A stretch of DNA of 64,000 nucleotides from Thiosymbion sp942492625 (GCA_942492625.1 CALOFM010000006.1:11181-75180); one strand, 5' to 3'. Counted from the first letter of the stretch, positions 9,522-20,502 are shown. The notes: generated from the sequence alone by a model not told the origin. Numbers and translations: made by a program.

Positions 9522-9713
9522 GCAACCCGTATGGCGTAGCGGCATACCGTCCCGCAGGCGCAGCTCGCGTTGGAGGCGGGGGACGACGGGTCCGCTACGG
9601 CCATCATCGTCACCACAACGCACTGACGCGATCCATTGCGCCTCTGGCAGCGACGCGCCCATATCCACGCGATCACCGAGGGAGCGGGCCTGCGCACCGC
9701 GATCGCTACCAGC

Positions 9714-10901
9714 TCACCATTCACCAAGCCGGCCACGCAAATCGCGAAAGGAGAATCCCATCCATCTCCGTTCCAGGCCCTTCTGCAGCCCCATCACCTG
9801 AAAACGCTCGCCCATGGCAGAAGGCAGCACCAGCTGCTTGGCACCCAGAATCAGGTCGATGGCATCGGGATCGCCTGCAATCTCGGCCAGCAAGCGGTCC
9901 AAACCACAGCCGATGAGAAAGTGGGCCTGGGTCGTGAAGCCAGCGAGCCGCAGCCCGGCAAGGCTTGCCGCCTCCGCTGCGGAGGTGAAATCCACGTGAG
10001 CCGTGATGTCCTGCAGACCCGGATGGAAATAAGGATCTGCCCGCGCGCGGTGGCGATAGTGACACATCAGGGTACCTTTGCTGCGCTCGGCCAGATAATA
10101 CACACTGCGCGGGTAGCCGTAGTCGATCAGCAGGGCCAGTCCAGCGTCCATGGACTCTGCGAGGGCCCTGATCCAGGGGCCCAAGCGAAGATTGATCTCC
10201 GATTCGTAGCCCGGATCGACCGCCAGCCCAGCGCTCTGAAGCGCCTGCACCGCCTCCACGAGGCCGGGACTCGCAGGTGCGCCCGCGACCTCTTCCCAGC
10301 CGTCCCCGGAGGGCTTCACGAACAGCTCCAAGGGCTCGCGGTCTGCGCCGATCCGGAAACGATGCACGGGCATGGCGTCCAGCACCTCGTTGGCCAGCAC
10401 GCAGCCGCGAAACCCGGTCGGCAGGCGGTCGAGCCATTGGACCCGAGGCAGCAGATCGGGCAGGCGCTTTGTAAGTAAACTCTGCTGGCGCTCACGCAGA
10501 TCCGGACTCGGCTCCAGGATGAGATAACGCGAGGGCAGGCTTCCCTGACCGGCAAGGGCGGACAAAACCTCCGCCGACAGAGCCCCGCTCCCGGCACCGA
10601 ATTCCATGATGCTGCCGCCTTGCAGAGCATCCAGCGCCTGCAGACACTGCTCGGCAACGCAGCGGCCAAACAGGGGGGAGAGCTCGGGAGCCGTCACAAA
10701 ATCCCCCTGCGCGCCGAGCTTCCGCGCCCCGGCCACGTAATACCCCATCCCGCGAGCGTAAAGGGCCAACTCCATGAAGCGATCGAAGGGCAGTAGACCG
10801 CCTCGGGCACGCGCTTCATCACGGATCAGATCCGCTAAGCGCCGGCTATGCGCGGCCGCCGCCTCAGGCGCATTGCCTTGCGTTTCTGGTGAATATCCCA
10901 T
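9714..10901 (-). CDS. MidA-family (NDUFAF7-like) SAM-dependent methyltransferase
   Basis: A 395-residue SAM-dependent methyltransferase of the MidA family (DUF185), the bacterial relatives of mitochondrial NDUFAF7, which symmetrically dimethylates an arginine of the complex I subunit NDUFS2. Visible features: ISPLFGR-like substrate-side sequence ELSPLFGRCVAEQCLQ near residues 73-88; the SAM motif IMEFGAGSGALSAEVL near 98-113; LANEVLDAMPVHRF near 165-178; and LLIDYGYPRSVYY near 245-257. Length is typical. The bacterial substrate is not firmly known. It converges with the NDUFA9-like gene and is divergent from folM. Confidence 0.9.
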   Translation of the reverse strand: MGYSPETQGNAPEAAAAHSRRLADLIRDEARARGGLLPFDRFMELALYARGMGYYVAGARKLGAQGDFVTAPELSPLFGRCVAEQCLQALDALQGGSIMEFGAGSGALSAEVLSALAGQGSLPSRYLILEPSPDLRERQQSLLTKRLPDLLPRVQWLDRLPTGFRGCVLANEVLDAMPVHRFRIGADREPLELFVKPSGDGWEEVAGAPASPGLVEAVQALQSAGLAVDPGYESEINLRLGPWIRALAESMDAGLALLIDYGYPRSVYYLAERSKGTLMCHYRHRARADPYFHPGLQDITAHVDFTSAAEAASLAGLRLAGFTTQAHFLIGCGLDRLLAEIAGDPDAIDLILGAKQLVLPSAMGERFQVMGLQKGLERRWMGFSFRDLRGRLGEW

Positions 10902-11183
10902 GTTTCTCTATTTTGCGACAAATGCACGCGAATAACCGCAAACAACTTCGAAAATCATAGTCTTACGGCCATCCCAAAAGAAGACCGCGGCTGCTCCCCG
11001 CGATCAGGGCTGGCAACCACAGAAAATGCGCAAACCGCCTGAAAGGACGACACATACCAGCCTGGAGCAGCGCCCCGGGAGCTAGGGGCCTTGATATCCC
11101 AGCTCTGAAAGGGCGTGACATATCGCTCTCGGAGTGTGAGCAGTCTAAGATAGTCAACAGATGGAAAAACTCGGAGGCATCCA

Positions 11184-11939
11184 GTGACGCAACACTCGGA
11201 AGGTCTTGCTGGAAAGGTAGCACTGATCACCGGCGCTGCCCAACGGATCGGTGCCGAGATCGCGCGGAGCCTGCACGCGCAAGGGATGGACCTTGCCCTG
11301 CATTACCGCAGCTCGGCAAGCGCGGCAATGGACCTTAAGAAGGAGCTGGAAGGGTCTCGGCCGGGTTCTGTCCGGCTGCTCCAAGCAGATCTCAACAAGT
11401 GCATAGGCTTCATGGCTCTGATCGAGCGGGTCCGAGCGTTTCGCGGCAGGTTGGACGTCTTGGTCAACAACGCCTCCAGCTTCTACCCGACGCCCCTGGG
11501 CGACGCCAGCGAAGATCAATGGGAGGATCTCCTCGGCTCCAATCTAAAAGGCCCTTTTTTTCTGACCAAAGAGGCCGCCCCCTTGCTTCGCTCCAGCGAA
11601 GGCTGCGTTATCAACCTGGTGGACATACACGCCGAGCGGCCCCTCAAGGACCACCCCATCTACTCCATCGCTAAGGCTGGAAACGCCATGATGGTCAAGA
11701 CGCTGGCGCGAGAGCTGGGACCGAAGGTGCGGGTCAACGGCATCGCACCCGGGGCCATCCTGTGGCCGCAGGAGGAGCTGAGCGAGGACGCCAAGGACGA
11801 GATCCTCTCACGCACCGCGCTCAAGCGCGCCGGCTCGGCGGAAGATATCGCCCGCACGCTGCTGTTCCTGGTCCGCGATGCAGACTACATCACCGGACAG
11901 ATCGTCTCCGTGGACGGCGGTCGAATGCTGCAGCAGTGA
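11184..11939 (+). CDS. folM: pteridine reductase / dihydromonapterin reductase-type SDR
   Basis: A 251-residue short-chain dehydrogenase of the pteridine reductase group, which reduces dihydrofolate-like or dihydromonapterin-type pteridines with NADPH. The start is a GTG with TCGGAGG seven bases upstream. The key signature is TGAAQRIGAEIA near residues 14-25, with the Arg in the dinucleotide loop that marks pteridine reductases. VNNASSFYPT follows near 90-99, and the catalytic YSIAKAGN (Tyr-x3-Lys) near 155-162. The C-terminal ITGQIVSVDGGR is usual for the family. It faces folK and folB on the opposite strand, which supports a pterin role. Confidence 0.88.
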   Translation: MTQHSEGLAGKVALITGAAQRIGAEIARSLHAQGMDLALHYRSSASAAMDLKKELEGSRPGSVRLLQADLNKCIGFMALIERVRAFRGRLDVLVNNASSFYPTPLGDASEDQWEDLLGSNLKGPFFLTKEAAPLLRSSEGCVINLVDIHAERPLKDHPIYSIAKAGNAMMVKTLARELGPKVRVNGIAPGAILWPQEELSEDAKDEILSRTALKRAGSAEDIARTLLFLVRDADYITGQIVSVDGGRMLQQ

Positions 11940-12132
11940 GCAACGACAACGACAAGCCCGTCCTGCACCAAGGCGGGGACTGCAGCTCTCCCTATCCGGT
12001 CAGCCGCCTCTCGCCGGCCTTCCAGACGACGGGGTGCTACGTAAGGTTAGTTCTCGCGTTCGCGTGCGACCAGCGGAAAAGTCGCAGGCCCCCCGGCGCA
12101 TACTGCAACTCAAGACACGGATTTCGAGCGGC

Positions 12133-12639
12133 TCAGGCGTCGAAATCGAAGGCGACCGGGGCAAGGATCTGAGCGGCACAGTCGAAAGACTCCCACAGAT
12201 CCCGGTAAGTACGGCCGCTGGTTGGGTGGATCTCGTCTGCGGCGACCTCGGCCAAGGGGCGCAGCACGAAGGCATAGCGCAGGATCTCATCCCGCGGCAG
12301 CGCGCAGCGGTCGACTATCCCGACCAAATCGCCGTATGTAAGAAGATCCAGGTCCAGGGTGCGGGGGGAGAACTTAGTCGACCCCCTGACCCGGCCGAAA
12401 GCATCCTCGATCTCCCGCAACGAGGCGTCGATGCCGCCAACGCTCTCGGCCGCATCGAACCCGGCCACGAGGTTGTAGAAAGGCTGCCCGTCGAAACCGA
12501 CCGCCTCGGACTCGTAGACCCGAGACAGAATCAGCTCACCGAATCGCTCGCGCAGGGCCTGAACGGCGCCACGGATGGAACGCTCCCGGTGCTGGTTGCT
12601 GCCGATGCTTATCCAGGCCCGGGGCATGAGGCTACCCAC
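12133..12639 (-). CDS. folK: 2-amino-4-hydroxy-6-hydroxymethyldihydropteridine pyrophosphokinase
   Basis: A 168-residue HPPK. It transfers pyrophosphate from ATP to 6-hydroxymethyl-7,8-dihydropterin in folate synthesis. The N-terminal ISIGSNQ loop and the FSPRTLDLDLL signature (about residues 92-102), which holds the Mg2+-binding Asp pair, are both present. Two starts are possible: a GTG at 12639 with AGGGGA just upstream, and an ATG at 12627. I give the longer one because its ribosome site is better. It follows folB on the same strand after about 90 bases, so the two are probably cotranscribed. Confidence 0.92.
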   Translation of the reverse strand: MGSLMPRAWISIGSNQHRERSIRGAVQALRERFGELILSRVYESEAVGFDGQPFYNLVAGFDAAESVGGIDASLREIEDAFGRVRGSTKFSPRTLDLDLLTYGDLVGIVDRCALPRDEILRYAFVLRPLAEVAADEIHPTSGRTYRDLWESFDCAAQILAPVAFDFDA

Positions 12640-12640
12640 G

Positions 12641-12680
12641 AAAAATCCCCTACCCCCCCCGCTTCAAAGGGGACCTTTTG
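12641..12680. repeat. C-rich/G-rich intergenic inverted repeat
   Basis: The sequence between folK and folB contains AAAATCCCC, a run of C residues, then AAAGGGGACCTTTT. The outer parts form a short inverted repeat (TCCCC and GGGGA). This pattern is a common short intergenic repeat in Proteobacteria. It may form a hairpin in the folB-folK transcript. Confidence 0.45.
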
Positions 12681-12732
12681 TAGCAGCCTGGCGCGGAAGG
12701 AGAGAGCGTCGACGACTCGGTTATCTTGGCCA

Positions 12733-13092
12733 TCAGCATTTGCGCTCGCCGCGCTCGATGACCACGCCCACGTCTACCGCATCGGATACTGCGCCGATCT
12801 TGTTGAGGGTGAGACGGACCCAGCCGACACCGAACTCTTCGCGGATGATCCCCGCGCAGCGCTCCGCCAGGGTCTCCACCAACTCGAACCCGCTTTCGCC
12901 CACAAACTGCTTGAGACGCCTGGAAACGGCCTTATAGTTCAGGGCGTCCTCGATGCGGTCGCTGCTTGCTGCTCGCGCCACATCGGTGCTCATCTCCAGG
13001 TCCAGGATGACTGGTTGCTTGATCGCCTTCTCCCAGTCGTATATTCCGATGACGGTCTCGATGCGCAGCCCGCGCAGGAAGACGATGTCCAT
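12733..13092 (-). CDS. folB: dihydroneopterin aldolase
   Basis: A 119-residue dihydroneopterin aldolase, converting 7,8-dihydroneopterin to 6-hydroxymethyl-7,8-dihydropterin and glycolaldehyde. MDIVFLRGLRIETVIGIYDWE opens the protein, with the conserved Tyr-x-Trp-Glu at about residues 18-21. LTLNKIGAVSDAVDVGVVIER closes it, with the conserved catalytic Lys near residue 98. I chose the internal ATG at 13092 because the family begins just there; an ATG at 13161 would add 23 unusual residues. It is divergent from plsY, as often seen in gammaproteobacteria. Confidence 0.93.
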   Translation of the reverse strand: MDIVFLRGLRIETVIGIYDWEKAIKQPVILDLEMSTDVARAASSDRIEDALNYKAVSRRLKQFVGESGFELVETLAERCAGIIREEFGVGWVRLTLNKIGAVSDAVDVGVVIERGERKC

Positions 13093-13343
13093 GCCGATAC
13101 CCCTGATATATATGTCTTCCGCCATGGTAAGGGACGAAAGCAGGTTTACAACCTCAGGCACAACGTCTGTCTCTCCAACCGCGTCGAAAACGCAGAAGGC
13201 CCCTCGCCCGCACGTCCACCGCTGATTCGCGTTTCCCGCCAGTCACCTGATGTTATCGACCCCTTGGCGCTCTTTGCTCCTCGGCGGTTCAAAACCTTCT
13301 TTGGAGTTGACCCGGACTCGGATTGGGATTCCAATGTCGCGCC

Positions 13344-13949
13344 ATGATTGTGAACCTGCTCCTGATCGTCGGCGCCTACCTGCTGGGCTCCGTCTCCAGC
13401 GCCATCATCGTCTGCCGGCTCATGGGCCTGCCGGACCCCCGGACCCAGGGCTCCAACAACCCCGGCGCCACCAACGTGCTGCGCATCGGCGGCAAAAAGG
13501 CGGCGGCCGTCACACTCGTCGGCGACAGCCTCAAGGGACTGGTGCCCATGCTGATCGGTCACCTGCTGGGCGCGAGTCCGGCAGTGCTGGCGGCGACCGG
13601 ACTCGCGGCCTTCCTCGGACACCTTTACCCCTTGTTCTTCGGCTTCCGGGGCGGAAAAGGTGTGGCGACTGCGCTCGGCGTACAGCTCGGGCTCTATTGG
13701 CCCATCGGTCTCTCGGTCGCCGCGATTTGGTTGTTCGTGGCCAAGGTGCTCAAGATCTCGTCACTGTCCGCCCTGATCTGCATGGCCCTGGCACCCGTCA
13801 TCGTCTGGCTCTTCTGGCCCGCGCCGGTGCTGATCGGCGCACAGGTACTGATCACGGCGATCCTGTTCTGGCGTCACCGCAGCAATATCCGGAACCTGGT
13901 ATCAGGCAAAGAAGACAAGCTCACCGACGAGCCAGACAAAGTCGAATGA
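13344..13949 (+). CDS. plsY: glycerol-3-phosphate acyltransferase PlsY
   Basis: A 201-residue inner-membrane protein with about five membrane spans. It transfers the acyl group from acyl-phosphate to glycerol-3-phosphate, the first step of phospholipid synthesis. The three conserved cytoplasmic loops are visible: GSVSSAIIV near residues 13-21, GSNNPGATNVLR near 33-44, and GHLYPLFFGFRGGKGVATALG near 93-113. The start is set at the ATG at 13344. A TTG seven codons upstream is possible but gives a polar leader. It is divergent from folB across a 250-base gap. Confidence 0.93.
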   Translation: MIVNLLLIVGAYLLGSVSSAIIVCRLMGLPDPRTQGSNNPGATNVLRIGGKKAAAVTLVGDSLKGLVPMLIGHLLGASPAVLAATGLAAFLGHLYPLFFGFRGGKGVATALGVQLGLYWPIGLSVAAIWLFVAKVLKISSLSALICMALAPVIVWLFWPAPVLIGAQVLITAILFWRHRSNIRNLVSGKEDKLTDEPDKVE

Positions 13950-13961
13950 GGTGCCTGCTAA

Positions 13962-14000
13962 CGTAGCCCGGGTTCAGCGTAGCGAAACCCGAGAGCCGAA
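13962..14000. repeat. REP-like palindromic repeat
   Basis: The sequence GTAGCCCGGGTT then CAGCGTAGCGAAACCCGAG forms an inverted repeat (CGGGTT against AAACCCG). It matches a REP-type extragenic palindrome common in high-GC gammaproteobacteria. It lies between the convergent plsY and tsaD genes, where it could stabilise or end transcripts. Confidence 0.5.
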
Positions 14001-14137
14001 GGCTCAGATGCACGACCTGTCGAAGGCTTGGCCGAGCGGTGTCGATTCCAGCCTCCGCGACGAGGTCGGGCTGAGGAACGAATCCCATCAACCCGATTGG
14101 CATCGGTGCGTTCCTCCCATCCCAAGGACTACCGAAA

Positions 14138-15165
14138 TCATACAGGCGGCAGCTCCTCCATAAGCCACCGCGCCCGTGGCTTGAAGGCCAAGGGCTCGGC
14201 CTGACCAGCCCGAAGCCGCTGCCAGCCGGCAAAGGCGATCATGGCCCCGTTGTCGGTGCAGAGTGCCGGGCGGGGATAGAAGACCTCGCCACCCTCCTTC
14301 TCCGCCATTTCATCCATCCGCGCTCGCAAGCGCCTGTTGGCGCTGACCCCGCCGGCAAGAATCAGACGCTTGCCCGCAGACTGACGCAGGGCACGCCGGC
14401 ACTTGATCACCAGGGTGTCCACCACGGCCTCCTCGAAGGCGCGGGCGATATCGGCGCGGGTACGGTCCGGATCGTCGGTTGCCGCCATCTCGCGATTGAG
14501 GGTGTTGAGGGTGAAGGTCTTGAGCCCGCTGAAGCTGAAATCGAGCCCGGGGCGATCGGTCATGGGCCGCGGAAAGCGGTAGCGCGTCGGGTCCCCCTGC
14601 TTCGGCAAGCTTCGCCAGTGCGGGACCTCCCGGATACGGCAGATCCAGGATCTTGGCGGTCTTGTCGAACGCCTCTCCCGCTGCGTCGTCCAGCGACTCC
14701 CCGAGCATCTGGTAGCGGCCGATACCATCCACCGCCACGAGCTGGGTGTGACCGCCGGACACCAGCAGCGCGACAAAAGGAAACGCCGGTGCGGGCTCCT
14801 CCAGCATGGGGGCGAGAAGGTGCCCCTCCATGTGGTGGACGCCGATGGCGGGTACGCCCCAGGCCCAGGCCAGACTGCGGCCAAAGGCGGACCCGACCAG
14901 CAGGGCACCGATCAAGCCCGGGCCCGCCGTGAAGGCCACGCCATCGATGGAGTCGTTGGACAAGCCCGGCCTCGTCGAGGACCTGACGGATCAAGGGGAG
15001 GGTCTTGCGGACATGGTCGCGGGAGGCGAGCTCCGGCACCACGCCGCCGAACTCGGCGTGGATCTCGACCTGACTGTAGACGGCATGAGCGAGCAGTCCG
15101 CGGTCGCCGTCGTAGACGGCAACGCCGGTCTCGTCGCAGGAGGTCTCGATTCCTAGTACACGCAT
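14138..15165 (-). CDS. tsaD: tRNA threonylcarbamoyladenosine transferase TsaD, split by two frameshifts
   Basis: TsaD transfers the threonylcarbamoyl group to A37 of ANN-decoding tRNAs and is essential in most bacteria. The N-terminus GIETSCDETGVAVY and the metal-binding HMEGH motif are present, as are VALLVSGGHTQL, LDFSFSGLKT and ILAGGVSANRRLR. The protein runs through three frames. The first shift is near 14964, where GCCGGGCTTG reads correctly if one G is removed (AGLSND). The second is near 14605, where a run of five G in GCAGGGGGACCC reads correctly as four. Both are homopolymer insertions in an essential gene, so they are most likely sequencing errors. It is divergent from rpsU, the classic arrangement. 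Confidence 0.9.
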
Positions 15166-15248
15166 TTGGCCCGTAGTTTATCCGTTTTCCGAGATTCCTA
15201 GACGGTTCCTTTTTAGACGGGATGGACGTCCACCAGCACACAAGAACT

Positions 15249-15278
15249 TTGCAAATGCTGGGAAAGCTTCAGTATAAT
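15249..15278 (+). promoter_or_regulatory. sigma-70 promoter of the rpsU operon
   Basis: A TTGCAA -35 box (15249-15254) and a perfect TATAAT -10 box (15273-15278) are separated by 18 bases. The start codon of rpsU is about 55 bases downstream. The position between divergent tsaD and rpsU is where the macromolecular-synthesis operon promoter normally lies. Confidence 0.75.
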
Positions 15279-15332
15279 GCGCGGCTTCATTCCCAGTCAT
15301 TGCTGACCGACCCAATCGAGGAAGTCTCTTCC

Positions 15333-15548
15333 ATGCCGAATGTCCGCGTAAAGGAAAACGAACCTTTCGAAGTCGCCCTGCGCCGATTCAAGCGCTCCTG
15401 CGAGAAGGCGGGTGTCCTCGCCGAGGTACGCCGCCGCGAGTTTTACGAGAAGCCCACCTCGGAGCGCAAGCGCAAGGCGGCAGCGGCAGTAAAACGCCAT
15501 CACAAGAAGCTGCAGCGCGAGACCCGCCGCTGGGATCGCCCGTACTGA
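15333..15548 (+). CDS. rpsU: 30S ribosomal protein S21
   Basis: A 71-residue, very basic ribosomal protein. The start MPNVRVKENEPFEVALRRFK and the Lys/Arg-rich tail are characteristic of S21, and the length is exactly typical. An upstream in-frame ATG exists, but the family begins at 15333. It is the first gene of rpsU-yqeY-dnaG-rpoD; the next start is 20 bases after its stop. Confidence 0.98.
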   Translation: MPNVRVKENEPFEVALRRFKRSCEKAGVLAEVRRREFYEKPTSERKRKAAAAVKRHHKKLQRETRRWDRPY

Positions 15549-15567
15549 GCCGCACCCCGCCCCGCCC

Positions 15568-16011
15568 ATGCTCAAGCAGCGCATCCAGGACGACATGAAG
15601 ACCGCGATGAAGGCGGCCGATAAGCGCAAGCTCGGCGTTATCCGTCTCATACTCGCGGCTATCAAGCAGCGCGAGGTGGACGAGCGTATCGAGCTGGACG
15701 ACACGCAGGTACTCGCGGTGCTCGACAAGATGGTCAAGCAGCGCCGCGATTCCATCGAGCAGTACACCAAGGCGGACAGGGAAGACTTGGCGGACCAGGA
15801 GCGCTTCGAGGTCGGCATCTGCCAGACGTACCTACCCGAGGCCCTCGACGAAGACGAGCTAATCGCCCTGGTGGACGCGGCCATCTCCGCAACCGGCGCC
15901 GCTTCCATGAAGGACATGGGCAAGGTCATGAGCCAGATCAAACCCAAAGCCCAAGGCCGTGCGGACATGGGTGCCGTCAGCAAGCTGGTCAAAGAACGCC
16001 TCGCAGGCTGA
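15568..16011 (+). CDS. GatB/YqeY-family protein
   Basis: A 147-residue YqeY-like protein, related to the tRNA-binding C-terminal domain of amidotransferase subunit GatB. It begins LKQRIQDDMKTAMKAADKRK and contains VRLILAAIKQREVDERIE-like sequence (here GVIRLILAAIKQREVDER), PEALDEDELIALV, and a closing MGKVMSQIKPKAQGRADM. The exact role is unknown; links to tRNA or amidotransferase function are inferred from the fold. It is the second gene of the operon and lies 40 bases before dnaG. Confidence 0.93.
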   Translation: MLKQRIQDDMKTAMKAADKRKLGVIRLILAAIKQREVDERIELDDTQVLAVLDKMVKQRRDSIEQYTKADREDLADQERFEVGICQTYLPEALDEDELIALVDAAISATGAASMKDMGKVMSQIKPKAQGRADMGAVSKLVKERLAG

Positions 16012-16051
16012 AACCTTCTCACTCCCCGTCCTTCTGCTAGCTTTATAGCCC

Positions 16052-17806
16052 ATGGCCGGCAGAATCCCCCCCGAGTTCATCGACGAGCTTCTCGTGCGCA
16101 CCGACGTCGTCGAGCTCATCAACCGCCGCGTCCAGCTGCGCAAGGCGGGCAAGGACTTCCAGGCCTGCTGCCCTTTTCACGACGAGAAGACACCGTCTTT
16201 CACCGTAAGCCGCGAGAAGCAGTTTTACCACTGCTTTGGCTGCGGTGCCCACGGCAGCGCCATCGGTTTCCTCATGGAGTACGAGCACCAGGACTTCCGC
16301 GAGGCGGTGGAAGAGCTGGCGCGGCAAGCCGGCATGGAGCTTCCCGCGGGCACCGAGGCCGTCCACGAAGGTCCTGACCTGCGCCCACTCTACGAGCTGC
16401 TCGGTAATGCGGCCGCGCTCTATCGTCGAGAGCTGCGCCAGCATCCGGACGCCCGGCGGGCGGTGGACTACCTCAAGGGCCGCGGCCTCAGCGGAGAAGT
16501 CGCCGCCGCCTTCGGGATCGGCTTCGCGCCGCCGGGCTGGGATTTCCTGCTCCATGCCCTGGGGAGCAGCGCGTCGGCCCGCGAGCGCCTGCTGCAAACC
16601 GGGCTCACGATCGAGCAGGACGGCAAGCGCTACGACCGCTTCCGCGACCGGATCATGTTCCCCATTCGCGACCGCCGCGGCAGGGTGATCGGCTTCGGCG
16701 GCCGAGTCCTCGGCGACCAGAAGCCAAAATACCTCAATTCCCCCGAGACCCCGGTCTTCCACAAGGGCAGCGAGCTCTACGGGCTCTACGAGGCGCTGCG
16801 GGCCAACCGCACATTGGATCGGCTGCTCGTGGTGGAAGGCTACATGGACGTGATCGCCCTGGCGCAATTCGGCATCAGCTACGCAGTCGCAACCCTGGGA
16901 ACTGCCGTTACCGACAAGAACTTGGAACAAGTTTTCAGGTCTGCCCCTGAAACCGTGTTTTGCTTTGATGGCGATAGGGCGGGGCAAGACGCTGCATGGA
17001 AAACACTTCTGGCCGTCCGGCCTCGCTCGGGAAACCGCGAGATTCGCTTCCTCTTCTTGCCGACAGGAGAAGACCCGGACACTTTGGTTCGCCAGGAAGG
17101 CCTTGAAGCTTTCGAAAAACGGATAACGAATTCTGTGCCTGTTGATGAATACATATACACATATCTCACAAGAGATATCGACCGAAACAGACTCAACGCG
17201 GGCGATTATCTTGTCGAAAAGGCAGTTCCACTTTTGCACAGCTTGCCGGCCAACAACCTGACCAAGAAACTAATTTTGGAGTTGGCAGACAAAGCGGATA
17301 TATCGCCGCAACAACTAGATGTTCACAACCAGCTAGCTCATTCGAGGTTTCGGTCCAGACGACCGAAGACCTCGCCGCAGCGCATGACACCTGTGCGCCT
17401 CGCGATAGCCTTGGCGGTTCAGCACCCGGGAGTTGCGAAACTCGTAAGTACCGTAGCGAGCGATTGGCGATCCCTGGACCGCCCAGGCATTGGATTACTT
17501 GCCCAACTGCTTGATTCGATTGCATCGCATCCGGATACCACTACGGGTTCGCTTATTGAACGCTGGCGGGATCATGAAGCATACGCCCACTTGCAGAAAC
17601 TGGCAGACCCCTCTCTTCTGCCAGAAATCGCACCTGACGGATGCGAGACCGAACTACTCGACGCGCTAAGGAGCCTCAACAAAGAAGCCCGAATAGCCGA
17701 GAGCGCGCTGCTCTACAATCGCACGAGCCCGTCGCAGCTCAGCGACGAGGAGAAGAAACGCCTGCGGGGACTCCTGTCGGATACCAAACAAAACGGGCTT
17801 GAGTAG
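16052..17806 (+). CDS. dnaG: DNA primase
   Basis: A 584-residue primase that makes RNA primers at the replication fork. The N-terminal zinc-binding CHC2 domain (CPFHDEKTPSFTVS and YHCFGCGAHGS) lies at about residues 40-75. The TOPRIM core has VVEGYMDVIA with Glu262 and FDGDRAGQDAA with the Asp-x-Asp pair near 306-308, matching E. coli Glu265/Asp309/Asp311. A DnaB-interacting C-terminal domain follows. Base composition changes sharply within the gene: about 16890-17700 is clearly AT-richer than the first 840 bases and than yqeY or rpoD. Either that half has been exchanged by recombination or the contig is mosaic. Confidence 0.96.
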   Translation: MAGRIPPEFIDELLVRTDVVELINRRVQLRKAGKDFQACCPFHDEKTPSFTVSREKQFYHCFGCGAHGSAIGFLMEYEHQDFREAVEELARQAGMELPAGTEAVHEGPDLRPLYELLGNAAALYRRELRQHPDARRAVDYLKGRGLSGEVAAAFGIGFAPPGWDFLLHALGSSASARERLLQTGLTIEQDGKRYDRFRDRIMFPIRDRRGRVIGFGGRVLGDQKPKYLNSPETPVFHKGSELYGLYEALRANRTLDRLLVVEGYMDVIALAQFGISYAVATLGTAVTDKNLEQVFRSAPETVFCFDGDRAGQDAAWKTLLAVRPRSGNREIRFLFLPTGEDPDTLVRQEGLEAFEKRITNSVPVDEYIYTYLTRDIDRNRLNAGDYLVEKAVPLLHSLPANNLTKKLILELADKADISPQQLDVHNQLAHSRFRSRRPKTSPQRMTPVRLAIALAVQHPGVAKLVSTVASDWRSLDRPGIGLLAQLLDSIASHPDTTTGSLIERWRDHEAYAHLQKLADPSLLPEIAPDGCETELLDALRSLNKEARIAESALLYNRTSPSQLSDEEKKRLRGLLSDTKQNGLE

Positions 17807-17885
17807 AACTACTTATAAATTTTGTGTTAAACTGGAGAATTGCTTGGCGGCACAATAAGACCACCGTGAGTACAAAAGGTACCTA

Positions 17886-19700
<1,815 letters not shown>

Positions 19701-19745
19701 CGAATCGGAACGGCCCAGGGACGGTCCGCGCCGACAGAGTTGAAC

Positions 19746-19821
<76 letters not shown>

Positions 19822-19941
19822 ACAAAACAGCCGCTTGCGGGGATCGTAGTGGCTGATTTCTTTTCCGGGTCCGTCTCAGGTCCGATTTGACGGCGGATTC
19901 CTCTTGCGACCAACCCCGGAACGCCCTCCTCTAAACCCACG

Positions 19942-20489
19942 ATGCTCCCTGTCCGACACAAAGTCTTCGTTAGCTACCATCACGCACACGATCAACCTTT
20001 CCGGAACGCTTTCGACCAGATGTGCTGTTCCCATGACAACGGCTTCATCTCGAAAATCCGTTCAGATTAGGTGATCTGGCTCCGGGACTTTCGACGGACT
20101 ACATCCGCACCGAGATTCGGGACAAATACCTTCTAGATTCTACTGTAACGGTTGTGCTCGTCGGGCAGCAGACTTGGCAGCGGAAGCATGTCGATTGGGA
20201 AATGGCGTCCAGTATTCGAAGTACTCTGCTAAGCTCACGTCCCGGATTGCTGGGGATTCTTCTGCCTACCCATTCTAGCTACTGCGCCGACGGTTAGGAT
20301 CCGGGCATCCTCCCGCCAAGATTTTTCCGCAACCAGAGATGTGGGTATGCAAAAATCTACGATTGGTCTGACAACGCATATGATGTTACGCGTTGGATTC
20401 AGGAAGCCTATGATCGGCGGTTCACCGTGCAACCAGATGACTCCTATTCTCAGTTCGTAAGCAACAAGTTCGGGCCGCGGTGGTGTTGC
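19942..20489 (+). pseudogene. decayed ThsB-like TIR (MTH538/PF08937) protein
   Basis: Reading from an ATG, the first frame gives HKVFVSYHHAHDQPFRNAFD, the standard start of the MTH538-type TIR-like domain found in Thoeris ThsB proteins. The frame is lost near 20068. The next frame continues the domain (YIRTEIRDKYLLDSTVTVVL, then VGQQTWQRKHVDWEM and LLGILLPTHSSY). An in-frame TAG follows at the point where the family continues DPGILPPRF, and the tail WSDNAYDVTRWIQEAYDRR is still readable. One frameshift plus one nonsense codon makes it a pseudogene. No ThsA-type effector is adjacent. Confidence 0.8.
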
Positions 20490-20502
20490 CCGAGAAGATC
20501 GG

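Noticed and set aside
11878..13347. A 489-codon forward frame across folK and folB
   Set aside because: folK and folB on the reverse strand carry their family signatures; this frame has none.
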